Below are positions 44,541 to 54,091 of a stretch of DNA of 64,000 nucleotides, piece after piece. The translations under genes and the position numbers were made by a program. Position 1 is the stretch's first letter. Every line of letters begins with the position of its first letter. The DNA is taken from contig NZ_VORW01000007.1 of assembly GCF_007997215.1 (NCBI RefSeq), forward strand, positions 1 to 64,000, in the 5' to 3' direction. Source of the stretch: Algoriphagus aquimarinus. Lineage in GTDB: Bacteria > Bacteroidota > Bacteroidia > Cytophagales > Cyclobacteriaceae. The notes under the pieces were generated by a model. That model was not told the DNA's origin. It ran no database searches and saw nothing but the letters and a program-made list of their open reading frames with translations.

Positions 44541-45929
44541 TTAACCAATTATCAGTTTTTGACCAGGCTTAATATTGTTGGAATTAAGGTTATTCAATCT
44601 CTTAATTTGCTCCACTGTCAGGCCTTCATGTTTTTTAGAGATAATCCATAACGAGTCTCCAGGTTGCACAGTGTAAGTAGTCTGACCAGAAGAGTTTGTT
44701 TGTGTGGAAGCTATATTGTTTGACATTCCAGAGTTGATATGAAGTGTCTGACCTACTCGGATCAAGTTTGAAGATAGATTGTTCCAAGATTTAATTTGAG
44801 TGACTGTTACACCATGACGCTGTGCGATCGATCCCAAAACATCTCCAGATCTCACTTTGTAAGTCGTACCGTTTTGGCGAATATCCTGTGCTAGGGCTTC
44901 TACAGATTGTAACTGCAAGTTAGATGCTAGGAATATTGTAGGTGCATTGTTAAGTGAATCGTTCAACCAAGCTAGGTTTTCTTTGATATAAGGGACTTTG
45001 GATTTTGGGATACGAAGTGCCATGCTTCGATTGCTTTCCGGAAGCTTTTTATTCTTAATAGCAGGATTTAGAGTTTTCAAATCGGTAACGCAGAGGTTGG
45101 TGAGTTCAGCTAGCTTATCTAGACTTAAAGCTCTGTCGAAACGGATTTTCTCATATTCTACTACATAAGTAGGATCTTCTGGGTGGAAATTATGCTCCTC
45201 CAAATGGTTTAAAATGTACAACATGGCTTGTACCTGAGGGACATAGCTTCGAGTTTCTCTAGGTAAATAGTTGTAGATTCCCCAGAAAGTCTTTTTACCA
45301 CCGGATCTTCTGATTGCTTTTCTTACGTTGCCGGGACCACAATTATAAGCTGCCATAGCAACTTCCCAATCATCAAACATACGATAGAGCGATTTCAGGT
45401 ATTTAGCAGCAGCTTCAGTAGAAAGCTCTGGATCCATTCTATCATCTATGTCATTGTTGGTGTTCATACCATACATTCTTCCGGTAGCCGGCATAAACTG
45501 CCAAAGCCCCATAGCACCAACCCGAGAACGTATTTGAGGATCTAGGCCAGATTCGATGATGGAGAGATATTTGATTTCCAAAGGCATATCATGCTTGGTC
45601 ATCATCTCATCAAACATTGGAAAAAATAGCTCTTTGCGAGCCAAGACCATTTTGGTATAGTCTCTGTTCCTTACTGTAAAGTACTGGATAAATGAAAAAA
45701 CTTTGTCGTTCAAATCAAAAGCCATCTCGTGATCCATCGCTTTTACACGACGGTCAATTTGCTCATAAGTGAAATCCGGAATGTATTCGTAGTGATAATT
45801 TGGCAATACTTCCTCGTCAAGGAGAGGGGCTGCCGCGACCAACTCATCATCCTGAGAATAGGCTTTGGACAGTGGAATCAAACATGTGATAAGCGCAAGT
45901 GTGATGGTTCTGTACAAAAGACTTTTCAT
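44541..45929 (-). CDS. Lytic transglycosylase with two LysM domains (MltD-like)
   Basis: The enzyme cleaves peptidoglycan glycan strands, forming 1,6-anhydromuramic ends. The 462-residue exported protein has a signal peptide (LITCLIPLSKAYSQ), an SLT domain with catalytic Glu126 in YLSIIESGLDPQIRSRVGAMG and LWQFMPATG, and AMAAYNCGPGNVRKAI. Two LysM peptidoglycan-binding modules are at 356-399 and 418-461. It is the last gene of the tatA-gatA run, 14 bases after gatA. Confidence 0.94.
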   Translation of the reverse strand: MKSLLYRTITLALITCLIPLSKAYSQDDELVAAAPLLDEEVLPNYHYEYIPDFTYEQIDRRVKAMDHEMAFDLNDKVFSFIQYFTVRNRDYTKMVLARKELFFPMFDEMMTKHDMPLEIKYLSIIESGLDPQIRSRVGAMGLWQFMPATGRMYGMNTNNDIDDRMDPELSTEAAAKYLKSLYRMFDDWEVAMAAYNCGPGNVRKAIRRSGGKKTFWGIYNYLPRETRSYVPQVQAMLYILNHLEEHNFHPEDPTYVVEYEKIRFDRALSLDKLAELTNLCVTDLKTLNPAIKNKKLPESNRSMALRIPKSKVPYIKENLAWLNDSLNNAPTIFLASNLQLQSVEALAQDIRQNGTTYKVRSGDVLGSIAQRHGVTVTQIKSWNNLSSNLIRVGQTLHINSGMSNNIASTQTNSSGQTTYTVQPGDSLWIISKKHEGLTVEQIKRLNNLNSNNIKPGQKLIIG

Positions 45930-45943
45930 TAGATTAATGGGTT

Positions 45944-47371
45944 TTATGATGTCAATTCGGTTAAATAATTACTGAAAGCATAAAGCTCTGCTTCTTTGAA
46001 TGAGTTGCATATTACTTGCAATCCAATCGGCATTCCCTGCTCATCTTTTCCATTTGGAAGAGAAATAGAAGGTACTCCTGAAACTGACGCTTGTACTGTG
46101 AAGAGGTCTTCAAGGTACATGGCTACTGGATCACCACTATGCTCACCAAATTTAAACGCTGTAGATGGCGTAGTCGGCATGATAATATAGTCAAAATCAT
46201 TCAAAAGATTCTCAGTGAAATCTTTTATTAATCTTCTGACCTTCTGTGCTTTGGTGAAATATGCGTCGTGGTAACTAGCACTTAGAACGAACGTACCAAG
46301 CATTATTCTGCGCTTTACTTCCTCTCCAAATCCTTCGCTTCTAGTCAGCTTATACATGCTCTCTAGATTATGTGCATTTGGAGTTCTGTAACCATACTTA
46401 ACTCCATCAAAGCGAGACAAATTAGAGCTTGCTTCTGCAGTAGTCAGAATGTAATAGGTAGGTAATATATAGTCTAGTAGAGGGAAATCTACTTCTTCGA
46501 CTTCATGACCTTCAGATTTCAATTTTTCCAAGACAGCTAGTGTGTTGGCTTTGATTTCCGGTTGAAGGGCAGGTGATTCTATTGTCTCTTTGAGGTAGGC
46601 GATTTTAGCTTTTTTCTCAAAATGCAAAAGTTCACTGTATGGAAGTACTGACTTTCTCGAAGAAGTACTATCGTATTCATCGTGTCCAGCCATGATTTCC
46701 ATCACCACTGCATTGTCTTTTACTGTGCGGGAAAATACTCCGATACAGTCAAAAGAGGAAGCATATGCGATCAAACCCCAGCGCGATACACGTGAATAAG
46801 TTGGCTTCATGCCAATCACTCCTGTAAAGGCCGCCGGTTGTCTAACAGATCCTCCAGTATCAGTTCCTAAAGAAACAGTACAAAGATTAGCTTGGACTGC
46901 TACAGCGGATCCTCCAGAAGATCCTCCAGGTACTCGGGATTCATCTGCAGCATTCAATACTTTTCCGTGTGCTGAATTCTCATTTGAACTTCCCATGCCA
47001 AATTCATCACAGTTGAGTCTGCCTATGATAATGGCATCCTCGTCCAGCAATCGTTGGATAGCTGTAGTCGTTAACTGAGACTCGAAACCTTTTAGGATTT
47101 TGGAGGAAGCATTAGCCTCATGGCCGGTATAACAAAGTACATCTTTGATTCCGATCACCATTCCGGCAAGTTTACCAGCATTGCCCATAGCTAATTTTTG
47201 ATCTATCAGATCAGCTTGCTCTAAGGCAGAATGCTCGTAAACTTCGACGAAGGCGTTGAGATGCGCCTTCGTCTGAATGTTGGTTAAGTAATATTGGACT
47301 ATCGTATGACAATCCGTTTCCTTCTTTTCGAGAGATTTTTTAATATCGTCGAATGAGATAAATTTTCCCAA
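45944..47371 (-). CDS. gatA: Asp-tRNA(Asn)/Glu-tRNA(Gln) amidotransferase subunit A
   Basis: GatA hydrolyses glutamine and supplies ammonia for correcting mischarged Glu-tRNA(Gln) or Asp-tRNA(Asn). The 475 residues have the amidase signature with the catalytic triad Lys76 (GIKDVL), Ser151 (GGSSGGSA) and Ser175 (DTGGSVRQPAAF), each offset by three from the Staphylococcus numbering. gatB and gatC are not in the window, as is usual in this phylum. It lies between tatA (18 bases) and the lytic transglycosylase. Confidence 0.95.
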   Translation of the reverse strand: MGKFISFDDIKKSLEKKETDCHTIVQYYLTNIQTKAHLNAFVEVYEHSALEQADLIDQKLAMGNAGKLAGMVIGIKDVLCYTGHEANASSKILKGFESQLTTTAIQRLLDEDAIIIGRLNCDEFGMGSSNENSAHGKVLNAADESRVPGGSSGGSAVAVQANLCTVSLGTDTGGSVRQPAAFTGVIGMKPTYSRVSRWGLIAYASSFDCIGVFSRTVKDNAVVMEIMAGHDEYDSTSSRKSVLPYSELLHFEKKAKIAYLKETIESPALQPEIKANTLAVLEKLKSEGHEVEEVDFPLLDYILPTYYILTTAEASSNLSRFDGVKYGYRTPNAHNLESMYKLTRSEGFGEEVKRRIMLGTFVLSASYHDAYFTKAQKVRRLIKDFTENLLNDFDYIIMPTTPSTAFKFGEHSGDPVAMYLEDLFTVQASVSGVPSISLPNGKDEQGMPIGLQVICNSFKEAELYAFSNYLTELTS

Positions 47372-47389
47372 TTGTCTTGGATTAAGAGA

Positions 47390-47590
47390 TTACTTTTTCT
47401 TGCCGTCTTTCAGTCCTTCTTCTAGGTCGTTCTGAATGTCCTTAGTAGCATCTTTAAATTCTCTGATACCACGTCCAAGGCCACGGGCCAATTCAGGTAT
47501 TCTTTTAGCACCAAACAATAGAAGAACGACTAATACGATCAATACGATCGAGCCTCCGCCCATATTTTGAATGAAACCTAATGTAGTCAT
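47390..47590 (-). CDS. tatA: Sec-independent translocase TatA/E
   Basis: TatA polymerises to form the pore for folded proteins. The 66-residue protein has a membrane helix at about 14-26, the hinge Phe26-Gly27, the amphipathic helix RIPELARGLGRGIREFKDAT and an acidic, lysine-rich tail. TatC is not adjacent. It is the first gene of tatA-gatA-lytic transglycosylase and has a very good promoter. Confidence 0.93.
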   Translation of the reverse strand: MTTLGFIQNMGGGSIVLIVLVVLLLFGAKRIPELARGLGRGIREFKDATKDIQNDLEEGLKDGKKK

Positions 47591-47621
47591 GATGGTGTGT
47601 GTTTAAGGGTAAATGAGTTTA

Positions 47622-47652
47622 CAAAGATATAACTGTGATCCGCTTACACAAA
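47622..47652 (-). promoter_or_regulatory. Promoter of the tatA operon
   Basis: On the minus strand TTTG (47652-47649), exactly 19 bases, then TATCTTTG (47629-47622). Both boxes match the Bacteroidetes consensus perfectly. It ends 31 bases before the tatA start. Confidence 0.65.
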
Positions 47653-47701
47653 GTTCAACGGGAAAGCAGTCCATCTTTTTTTTAATATACGCAATTAAGT
47701 G

Positions 47702-48958
47702 CTACTTGGATGAAAGCCACGCAGAAGGATTCATTACTGTCAGTCCTTTCCAAGTCTGAAAATGAACTTCTGCTTCGCCGTTTGCGCCTGTAGCTACCTG
47801 ACCAATTACGTCTTTTGAGCTTATAGTTTGACCCGATTTTACAGTAATGGTTTTCAACTTGCTATACATGGTATAATATTCACCATGTTTGATAATCACG
47901 GTTCCTCCGAAGCCAGGCATAGTCGTGATTTTGGTGACTGTCCCATCGAATACTGCCCGTACATTGGAGTTAGGCTGAGTACGAATATCCACTCCATCAC
48001 TTTCCATGGTAATACCTTTTAAAGTAGGATGGGGGTAGGTGCCATATCCCTGTGTCACAAAGCCTGTTTCCACCGGCCAAGGAAGCCTTCCTTTATTTCC
48101 TGCAAATGAATTGGATAAAGCAGCCACTTCAGGAGTCATAGGCATACTGCTTCCTGAAGATTTGGTAGCAGTACTATTATCTTTTTTAGCAGCAGCTTCC
48201 GCACGTCTAATCTCATCTTCGATCACCTGCTTGATCATTTTATTCAATTGATCTTGCTGTTTTTTAGTAGCCGCGATTTGCTTTTGGATGTCTCTTTCCT
48301 TACTAGAAAGTGTATTGACAATACCTTGTTGCTCCCGCTTCATCTTATCGAGCTGCGCGCGTTCTTGTTGTTCTTCTACCAGAACTTTTTCTTTATCAGC
48401 TTTTTTCTGATCTAAAAGAACTCGCTCTTCGGCTAGTTGAGTGCTTAATTTTTCGATTTGTGCCGCTTGTTGCTTACGACTGTCTGTGTATTGTTTCAGG
48501 TACATCAGTCGGGAATAAAGCTGATTAAAATTCGCCGAGCTAAAGACAAAAGAAACGATAGAAAGTCCTCGATTCAGCTTAGAAGCATTGTAGATCATTC
48601 GGCCGTATTCAGCTTTCAGCTCCTTCAGCTGACTTTCCAAACTTGTTATTTTTGTCTCGGTTTCTTTGATCTCCTGATTGATCAACTTCACCTCACGGTC
48701 TAATGTGTTGACCAGTTTATTTTGAGTCTGAAATTGCCTAGTAACAGCGTTCAGCTCACCAATGGTGTTTTTCTTTGTAGCTGTTGTTTGCTTTAAGATT
48801 TTGTCAAATTCAAGCAATCTCGCCTGCACGTCAGCTTTTTCTTTCTCAAGTTGCTCACGTGTTCTTTTTGTTTGCGCAGCAAGTTCAGGAGCCGAAAAAA
48901 ATAGTAATCCAATTAAAAGAGTAAATGGAATAAGGTATTTGCGGAGCATGCAATTCAA
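47702..48958 (-). CDS. EnvC-like murein hydrolase activator
   Basis: The 418-residue exported protein has a signal peptide (LLFFSAPELAAQ), a coiled-coil region (about 28-260, rich in Glu, Lys, Gln) and a C-terminal LytM/M23 domain. The M23 zinc ligands are not kept: the region that should read HxGxD has DGVDIRTQ, and YTMYSKLKT and VHFQTWKG lack the further His. It should therefore activate amidases rather than cut murein, like E. coli EnvC. It overlaps the DUF4292 lipoprotein gene by 4 bases. Confidence 0.9.
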   Translation of the reverse strand: MNCMLRKYLIPFTLLIGLLFFSAPELAAQTKRTREQLEKEKADVQARLLEFDKILKQTTATKKNTIGELNAVTRQFQTQNKLVNTLDREVKLINQEIKETETKITSLESQLKELKAEYGRMIYNASKLNRGLSIVSFVFSSANFNQLYSRLMYLKQYTDSRKQQAAQIEKLSTQLAEERVLLDQKKADKEKVLVEEQQERAQLDKMKREQQGIVNTLSSKERDIQKQIAATKKQQDQLNKMIKQVIEDEIRRAEAAAKKDNSTATKSSGSSMPMTPEVAALSNSFAGNKGRLPWPVETGFVTQGYGTYPHPTLKGITMESDGVDIRTQPNSNVRAVFDGTVTKITTMPGFGGTVIIKHGEYYTMYSKLKTITVKSGQTISSKDVIGQVATGANGEAEVHFQTWKGLTVMNPSAWLSSK

Positions 48959-49695
48959 AATTTGAAGGGGAAGCTTAGTGGGGCAGAATTAGGATCTACT
49001 GATGTCCATTCCACATGAATAATTGTGTTCTGGCCACCTTCAGGAAGTTGATAAGCTAACTTATAAAGGACTTCAAAGGGAAATGGCTTGGAATCAACCT
49101 CTTGAAATGTAGCATAACTTGCTAGCAAGGAGCCTCGGTCATCTAAGGAATTACTTACCATCTCAGAGACTTTTCTATAATTGACATCGACTTTAGAAAA
49201 GTATCTTACTTTATCGCGAACCTGAGTCAGTTCAAAGGCTTTCCCAACTCTTACCAACCTGTCTTTGTAATCTACCTGATGAGGTGGGTTAGCGAAAAGA
49301 ACATTTTGAAATATCTCAAGCGATAACTTTAACCCATATATAGACTCAAATTCTTTGAATGTTAGATTTACTTCTTCATTTCCAATTCTGTCTTTGATTT
49401 GGATTTTTTCCTGAGTGATCAGGCCTCGCACTGCTTCCATTCCCATACCTGGAGAAATCATAAACCAAAGAACAGAATCCTTTTTTGACCGTAGGTTCAT
49501 ACTTCCTCGAGTGATTTTACCAGACTCTTCCTCGATTACCACTTTTGCTTTAGCGCTCATGTATTCGTAATCGGTATAGATGGGAGAAAAATCTTCCATT
49601 TTCCCATCTGCCTGATAGACTATCGTCTTTTTGGAGCAGGAGAAAAGTAGGCTAAGGCCTATGGTAAATACAATTCCTGCAAAAAGTTTATTCAT
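48955..49695 (-). CDS. DUF4292 lipoprotein
   Basis: The 246 residues begin MNKLFAGIVFTIGLSLLFSCS (lipobox LFSC, Cys20). The rest matches the DUF4292 family, thought to have a LolA/LolB-like fold: YEYMSAKAKVVIEEESGKITRGSMNLRSKKDSVLWFMISP, given here only as a region. It may carry or bind lipids or lipoproteins (inference from fold). It sits between the TPR protein (8-base overlap) and the EnvC-like gene (4-base overlap), an arrangement suggesting a joint role in the envelope. Confidence 0.87.
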   Translation of the reverse strand: MNKLFAGIVFTIGLSLLFSCSKKTIVYQADGKMEDFSPIYTDYEYMSAKAKVVIEEESGKITRGSMNLRSKKDSVLWFMISPGMGMEAVRGLITQEKIQIKDRIGNEEVNLTFKEFESIYGLKLSLEIFQNVLFANPPHQVDYKDRLVRVGKAFELTQVRDKVRYFSKVDVNYRKVSEMVSNSLDDRGSLLASYATFQEVDSKPFPFEVLYKLAYQLPEGGQNTIIHVEWTSVDPNSAPLSFPFKF

Positions 49696-51415
49696 GGTAT
49701 TTTCCTTCTTTTATTTTTTGTGAAAGTTTATCTGACGCTTCTGAACTTCCTTCTGCTTTTTTCCAATAACTAAGGGCCTCATTTTTTTCACCAAGATGGA
49801 ATAATATATCGCCATAATGCTCCAGCATCACACCACTAGGCTTTTCCTCATGCTTCATGGCTAATTCCATAAACTTCTTGGCACCTTCGTAATCTTCCAT
49901 CTGAAATAGAACCCATGCATGTGTATCAAGGAAAGTGCCATTGTCTGGGAATCTCTTAACAACTTTATCAGACATGGTCTTCGCCTTTTCCAGATTCTTC
50001 TTTTCTAGGGAAAGAAAATAGGAATAATTATTTAAGACCTGCTCATCATTTGGATTGAGCTCCAGAGCTTTATCAAAATTCCGAAATGCTTCTTCCTTGT
50101 CACCCAGATTATAAAGTGAACTCCCAAGCGACCCGAAAGCGACCTGATCTAATTGAGGATTTTTATTAGCATTTAATTCTATGGCTTTGTTCAGGGAGAC
50201 TACCGCTTCCTCGTCTTTCTTTTGGGCGGACTTCACTACACCGTCATAAAACCAGAATTCTGGATTTTGAGGGAATTCATCAACTCCAAGAACAGTGAAT
50301 TTTTCCAGCTCAATAAAATCTGCGTCCTCTCCAAAAGACCCCAATATCACCTGCTCAAGCATTTTGGCATTTTTCGGGTTGATCAAAAGAGATTTTTTGA
50401 AATAGTCTATACCTTCTTTTGTTTTTCGATCTTGAATTCTTCGCTCACCTAGTGCTGCATATATGAAGGCACTTTCAGGACTGGCGACAGACATGAGTGT
50501 TTCAAGGCTGTCCAGTAAAATGTCTCTTTCTTGGGTTTTTATCTCGTTCAATTGACTAATAAATGCCTTCGATTTAACTTCAGCGTCAAGATCAGAACTT
50601 GCAAAAGCCAGGTAAAGATGATGATTAGACTGTTGGATGTCTCCTTTTTCTTTTAGCAGACTATGCGCCGCCATCTGCAATTCAGGCTGATTAGGATATT
50701 TCTCGATTTCTCCAAAAACCAATTCCAATGCCTCATCCACACGATTATTATTAAATAGAATCTCAACAACATTCATGACAAAAGCTGGATTTCCAGGTCT
50801 GGCTTCTACCAACTTTTTACCTTCAGCAATAGCTTGATTGAGGTTGTTATTATTCAAATATATTCGCTGCTTTTGAATGGTGATCGGTTCCATCACGCCA
50901 TAGTATTCTTCAGCACGATCCAGTACGACCAAGGCTTTGTCCAGCTCATTGGCATTAAGATAAATCGAAGCCAAGTCAAGATTGTATTGCTGGTTATTTT
51001 CGCCATCAGCAGTCAAATTTTCCAGTATTTCAGCTGCTTTGAGTGGTTGCTTGAGATTGGTGTAAATCTCCGCCAGCATCAAGGAGTAATACTTATTATC
51101 TCCATCTAACTCTGCTGCTTTGGTAGCATAGGGCATTGCTTTTTCGGCTTGATTTACTTTTACCAGTACCTCAGCAATTTTGTAGTGGATAGCAGGCTCT
51201 TCTGGTGAGAATTCCAATGCTTTTTGGAAATAGAAAAAGGCTTTTTCTAAATCATCAAGCACGAGGTTTTTTTCACCTTCGATGAAATATCGGGTGCCTT
51301 GTTTTTCGTTTAATTGAGCGGTACGCTCTTTCTTCGAAAGTCTGTCTTGGGCAAAACCTGTGTAGGAGCCTAAAACGACTACTAGAAATATGATGAGTGT
51401 TCTTTTGAAATTCAC
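49688..51415 (-). CDS. Exported TPR-repeat protein
   Basis: The protein is 575 residues when started at GTG 51415. That start gives the signal peptide (M)NFKRTLIIFLVVVLGSYTGFAQ; the longer frame from TTG 51466 would place the signal after 17 extra residues and upstream of the likely promoter. About ten or more tetratricopeptide repeats fill the rest (for example ALEFSPEEPAIHYKIAEVLV, AFRNFDKALELNPNDEQVL). TPRs mediate protein contacts. It opens a three-gene run with DUF4292 and EnvC-like genes. Confidence 0.88.
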   Translation of the reverse strand: MNFKRTLIIFLVVVLGSYTGFAQDRLSKKERTAQLNEKQGTRYFIEGEKNLVLDDLEKAFFYFQKALEFSPEEPAIHYKIAEVLVKVNQAEKAMPYATKAAELDGDNKYYSLMLAEIYTNLKQPLKAAEILENLTADGENNQQYNLDLASIYLNANELDKALVVLDRAEEYYGVMEPITIQKQRIYLNNNNLNQAIAEGKKLVEARPGNPAFVMNVVEILFNNNRVDEALELVFGEIEKYPNQPELQMAAHSLLKEKGDIQQSNHHLYLAFASSDLDAEVKSKAFISQLNEIKTQERDILLDSLETLMSVASPESAFIYAALGERRIQDRKTKEGIDYFKKSLLINPKNAKMLEQVILGSFGEDADFIELEKFTVLGVDEFPQNPEFWFYDGVVKSAQKKDEEAVVSLNKAIELNANKNPQLDQVAFGSLGSSLYNLGDKEEAFRNFDKALELNPNDEQVLNNYSYFLSLEKKNLEKAKTMSDKVVKRFPDNGTFLDTHAWVLFQMEDYEGAKKFMELAMKHEEKPSGVMLEHYGDILFHLGEKNEALSYWKKAEGSSEASDKLSQKIKEGKYHE

Positions 51416-51443
51416 GGGAAATTTGGACTGCAGCTTGAGTTCA

Positions 51444-51451
51444 CAAACATA
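51444..51451 (-). promoter_or_regulatory. -7 element of the TPR-DUF4292-EnvC run
   Basis: On the minus strand TATGTTTG matches TAnnTTTG exactly, 28 bases upstream of the GTG start. No TTG at the -33 position. It lies inside the longer possible frame and so supports the GTG start. Confidence 0.4.
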
Positions 51452-51576
51452 ATGCCTTTTATGCAATTAGGCTTTGTTTGTACGTATGATTGAAATACTT
51501 AGGTAGATTATAAGGGCTATTCGGTTTGTTAACGATAGTTGACACGAAAATGATCCCCAGTTTATAAAAATTAAGT

Positions 51577-53079
51577 CTAAAGCTTTTTACTTTTTGGTAA
51601 ATATGCCTTGATCTGATCTTTTTCTATTAGGAAAATAAGTCCAAGATAAAGGAAGATGAGACTGTTTTTTGCAAAGAAATTAATGGCTGAATCACCCAAG
51701 TCCATGTAAAAGCCTAAATAGCTAACTACAAATGAGATGATTAGGTAAAGGAGTCCCTTCGCTGTTTGATAGGGAATAGGATAATATTTTTGACCATAAA
51801 AGTAGCAAAGCAGACACATGACGAAGTAACATAATATGGTGCTTAGTGCTCCTCCCATATACCCCCAAATTGGAACAAAAATGAATATAATAGCTATAGT
51901 AAGTATCGCTCCAACCAAGGTGATCCAGAAACTGTACTTGGTCTGATCTGTGATTTTGAACCAAATAGAAAGATTGAAATATATACCAAGAAGTAGGTAT
52001 CCCATCAGCAGGGTAGGAACTATAAATAGTGCGTCTCCGTATCCAGTCTCTTTCAAAAATGAGCCAATCCAATCCAAATTCACAGAAATGGCAATCATTA
52101 AAAGAGTGCAGAATAAGATAAATACGTGCATCACTTTAGCGTAAAGCAGTGGAGAGTTTTTGTCTGCTGACTGTTTGAAAAAGAAAGGTTCAGCGGCATA
52201 TTTAAACGCCTGAATTACCAAATTCATCAAAATTGCTAGCTTGAAATTGGCTCCAAATACGCCTCCAGCTTCCCGAGCGGTCAGTCCTGCGTAGAAATTT
52301 GGTGGCAATACATATTCGAATAAGAATCTGGAAAGTAACTCGTTGGTCACACCAGCAAATCCCATGAATAGTAGAGGAATGGAATATGTCCACATGGGTT
52401 TGATGATAGCTCCTTCCAATTGAAATTTGAAAAAACCAGCTTTCCACCACACAAATGGAATAATCAAACCATTGGCAAGCAGATTAGAAAGTAGAATATA
52501 TTCTACTCCCCAGTCTGATCTGTAACCTAGGAATCCTTCTGAAATCGTTCCGTTGGAGATCAGGTAAGGAAATACGATGATCAGAAGAAGATTAAAGAAA
52601 ATGTTCAGGAGGATATTCAAGATCTTCGTTCCCGCGAAAATCAATGCTTTGTTTTCTAAACGAAGCTTGGCATAAGGGATAGCCAGAATCGCGTCAAAAG
52701 ATAGTATCAGAGCTGTCCATCTGAATAAATAGGCCTGGCCAGGATATTCTAACCATTCAGCCAGCCAAGGGGCAAGCAAGAAAAGCGCTGATCCTAGAAC
52801 CACCGTACTGGTAAGCAGCAGCGATTGCGTGGTATTGTAAACTTTTTTTGGATCAAGATTTTTTCCTGTGGTAAATCTGAAAAAAGTAGTCTCCATCCCG
52901 TAGGTGAAAACGATATTCAGAAATCCGATCAGTGCGTAGATGCTCGTGAACGAACCAAATGCCTCTTTGCTGAGGTATGCGGTGTACACGAAGATCATTA
53001 AAAAATTGATAGATCGACCGAGGATACTACTCAGTCCGTAAACTGCTGTTTGTCCAGCTAATTTTTTGAGGTTGCTCAT
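51577..53079 (-). CDS. Polysaccharide flippase (Wzx/MATE-like)
   Basis: The 500-residue protein has about 12-14 hydrophobic helices in the manner of Wzx-type flippases, with the N-terminal LAGQTAVYGLSSILGRSINF and YTAYLSKEAFGSFTSIYALIG typical of the family. It moves lipid-linked sugar units across the inner membrane. No cognate polymerase is adjacent. It is 15 bases downstream of the enoyl-CoA hydratase gene and probably shares its transcript. Confidence 0.88.
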   Translation of the reverse strand: MSNLKKLAGQTAVYGLSSILGRSINFLMIFVYTAYLSKEAFGSFTSIYALIGFLNIVFTYGMETTFFRFTTGKNLDPKKVYNTTQSLLLTSTVVLGSALFLLAPWLAEWLEYPGQAYLFRWTALILSFDAILAIPYAKLRLENKALIFAGTKILNILLNIFFNLLLIIVFPYLISNGTISEGFLGYRSDWGVEYILLSNLLANGLIIPFVWWKAGFFKFQLEGAIIKPMWTYSIPLLFMGFAGVTNELLSRFLFEYVLPPNFYAGLTAREAGGVFGANFKLAILMNLVIQAFKYAAEPFFFKQSADKNSPLLYAKVMHVFILFCTLLMIAISVNLDWIGSFLKETGYGDALFIVPTLLMGYLLLGIYFNLSIWFKITDQTKYSFWITLVGAILTIAIIFIFVPIWGYMGGALSTILCYFVMCLLCYFYGQKYYPIPYQTAKGLLYLIISFVVSYLGFYMDLGDSAINFFAKNSLIFLYLGLIFLIEKDQIKAYLPKSKKL

Positions 53080-53094
53080 TCAAGGTAAAGGAGC

Positions 53095-53880
53095 TTATTC
53101 TCCTTTGAAATGCGGCTGTCTTTTTTCTAGAAAAGCTGAAGTTCCTTCTTTGTAATCGCCTGATTTTACACATCTGGCGAAACTGTTTGCCTCTGTTTGA
53201 AAGCCATTTTCGTCCGGTATATAAGCTGAATTAACGCAGTCTATGATCATTCCAATAGCGAGTGGCGCTTTACTTAGTATTTTAGCAATGATTTCTTCAG
53301 CTTTTGCCAGAGCTTCCTCTTTTGTAGGAAGTACATGATTTACCAATCCTAATGACTTTGCTTCTTCAGCTCCGATCATGTCGCCTGTCATCATCAGCTC
53401 ATTGGCTTTTCCTCTTCCTATTAGGATAGTAAGACGTTGAGTTCCGCCGTAGCCGGGGATGATGCCAAGGTTAACTTCCGGCTGACCAAATTTCGCGTTA
53501 GCTGTTGCTATTCTTATATGACAAGCCATTGCTAATTCACATCCTCCTCCGAGTGTATAACCATTAGTTACAGCTATTACTGGTTTGTGGCAGTTCTCTA
53601 TCATGCTGAATATTTCCTGACCATTCTCAGAAAACTTCCTTGCATTTACCTCATTCAAGGTAGCGATCTCACTGATATCGGCACCAGCAATAAAAGCTTT
53701 CTCACCTGAACCTGTGATGATCACAGCTTTGATTTCCTTTGTGTCTGAAACCTCTTCAAAAATCGTCCTTAATTCATCTAAAGTCTCAAAATTCAATGCA
53801 TTCATTTTGTCCTCTCTGTTGACGGTCAAATGGAGCACACCATTCTTCACATCAGTTAGGATATTTTTGAAATCAGCCAT
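53095..53880 (-). CDS. Enoyl-CoA hydratase/isomerase family protein
   Basis: The 261-residue crotonase-fold enzyme has the oxyanion pieces AFIAGADISE and GYTLGGGCELAMACH, with the two catalytic glutamates at 115 and 135 (ANAKFGQPEVNLGIIPGYGG). It adds water to trans-2-enoyl-CoA in fatty-acid breakdown. It has a consensus promoter and leads to the flippase gene. There is no obvious link with polysaccharide export; the pairing may be accidental. Confidence 0.92.
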   Translation of the reverse strand: MADFKNILTDVKNGVLHLTVNREDKMNALNFETLDELRTIFEEVSDTKEIKAVIITGSGEKAFIAGADISEIATLNEVNARKFSENGQEIFSMIENCHKPVIAVTNGYTLGGGCELAMACHIRIATANAKFGQPEVNLGIIPGYGGTQRLTILIGRGKANELMMTGDMIGAEEAKSLGLVNHVLPTKEEALAKAEEIIAKILSKAPLAIGMIIDCVNSAYIPDENGFQTEANSFARCVKSGDYKEGTSAFLEKRQPHFKGE

Positions 53881-53901
53881 AGTTCATCGTTGAGTATAAA
53901 A

Positions 53902-53931
53902 CAAATATACAAGCAGGGTATTCAATCCCAA
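53902..53931 (-). promoter_or_regulatory. Promoter of the enoyl-CoA hydratase gene
   Basis: On the minus strand TTG (53931-53929), exactly 19 bases, then TATATTTG (53909-53902), 21 bases before the start codon. Both elements match the Bacteroidetes consensus. Confidence 0.6.
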
Positions 53932-54048
53932 ACTGCGTACTTATAAAATCATAAACCTAAGGTAAAGGATTATTACCCCTTTTGTAATTTAAGTGCGGAT
54001 AAAGCGGATTTTGTCCTAGGTCAAAAACCTGCTTCCACATTTTTATTT

Positions 54049-54056
54049 ACTTTTGT
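54049..54056 (+). promoter_or_regulatory. -7 element of icd
   Basis: TACTTTTG matches TAnnTTTG exactly, 35 bases before the icd start. No clear -33 box. Confidence 0.4.
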
Positions 54057-54091
54057 TCAAAATCGAATTTTAACTAATCCGCTATATTAAT

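Noticed and set aside
51722-52072. Minus-strand frame inside the flippase gene
   Set aside because: It lies in another frame of the same strand within a complete, well-formed membrane protein.
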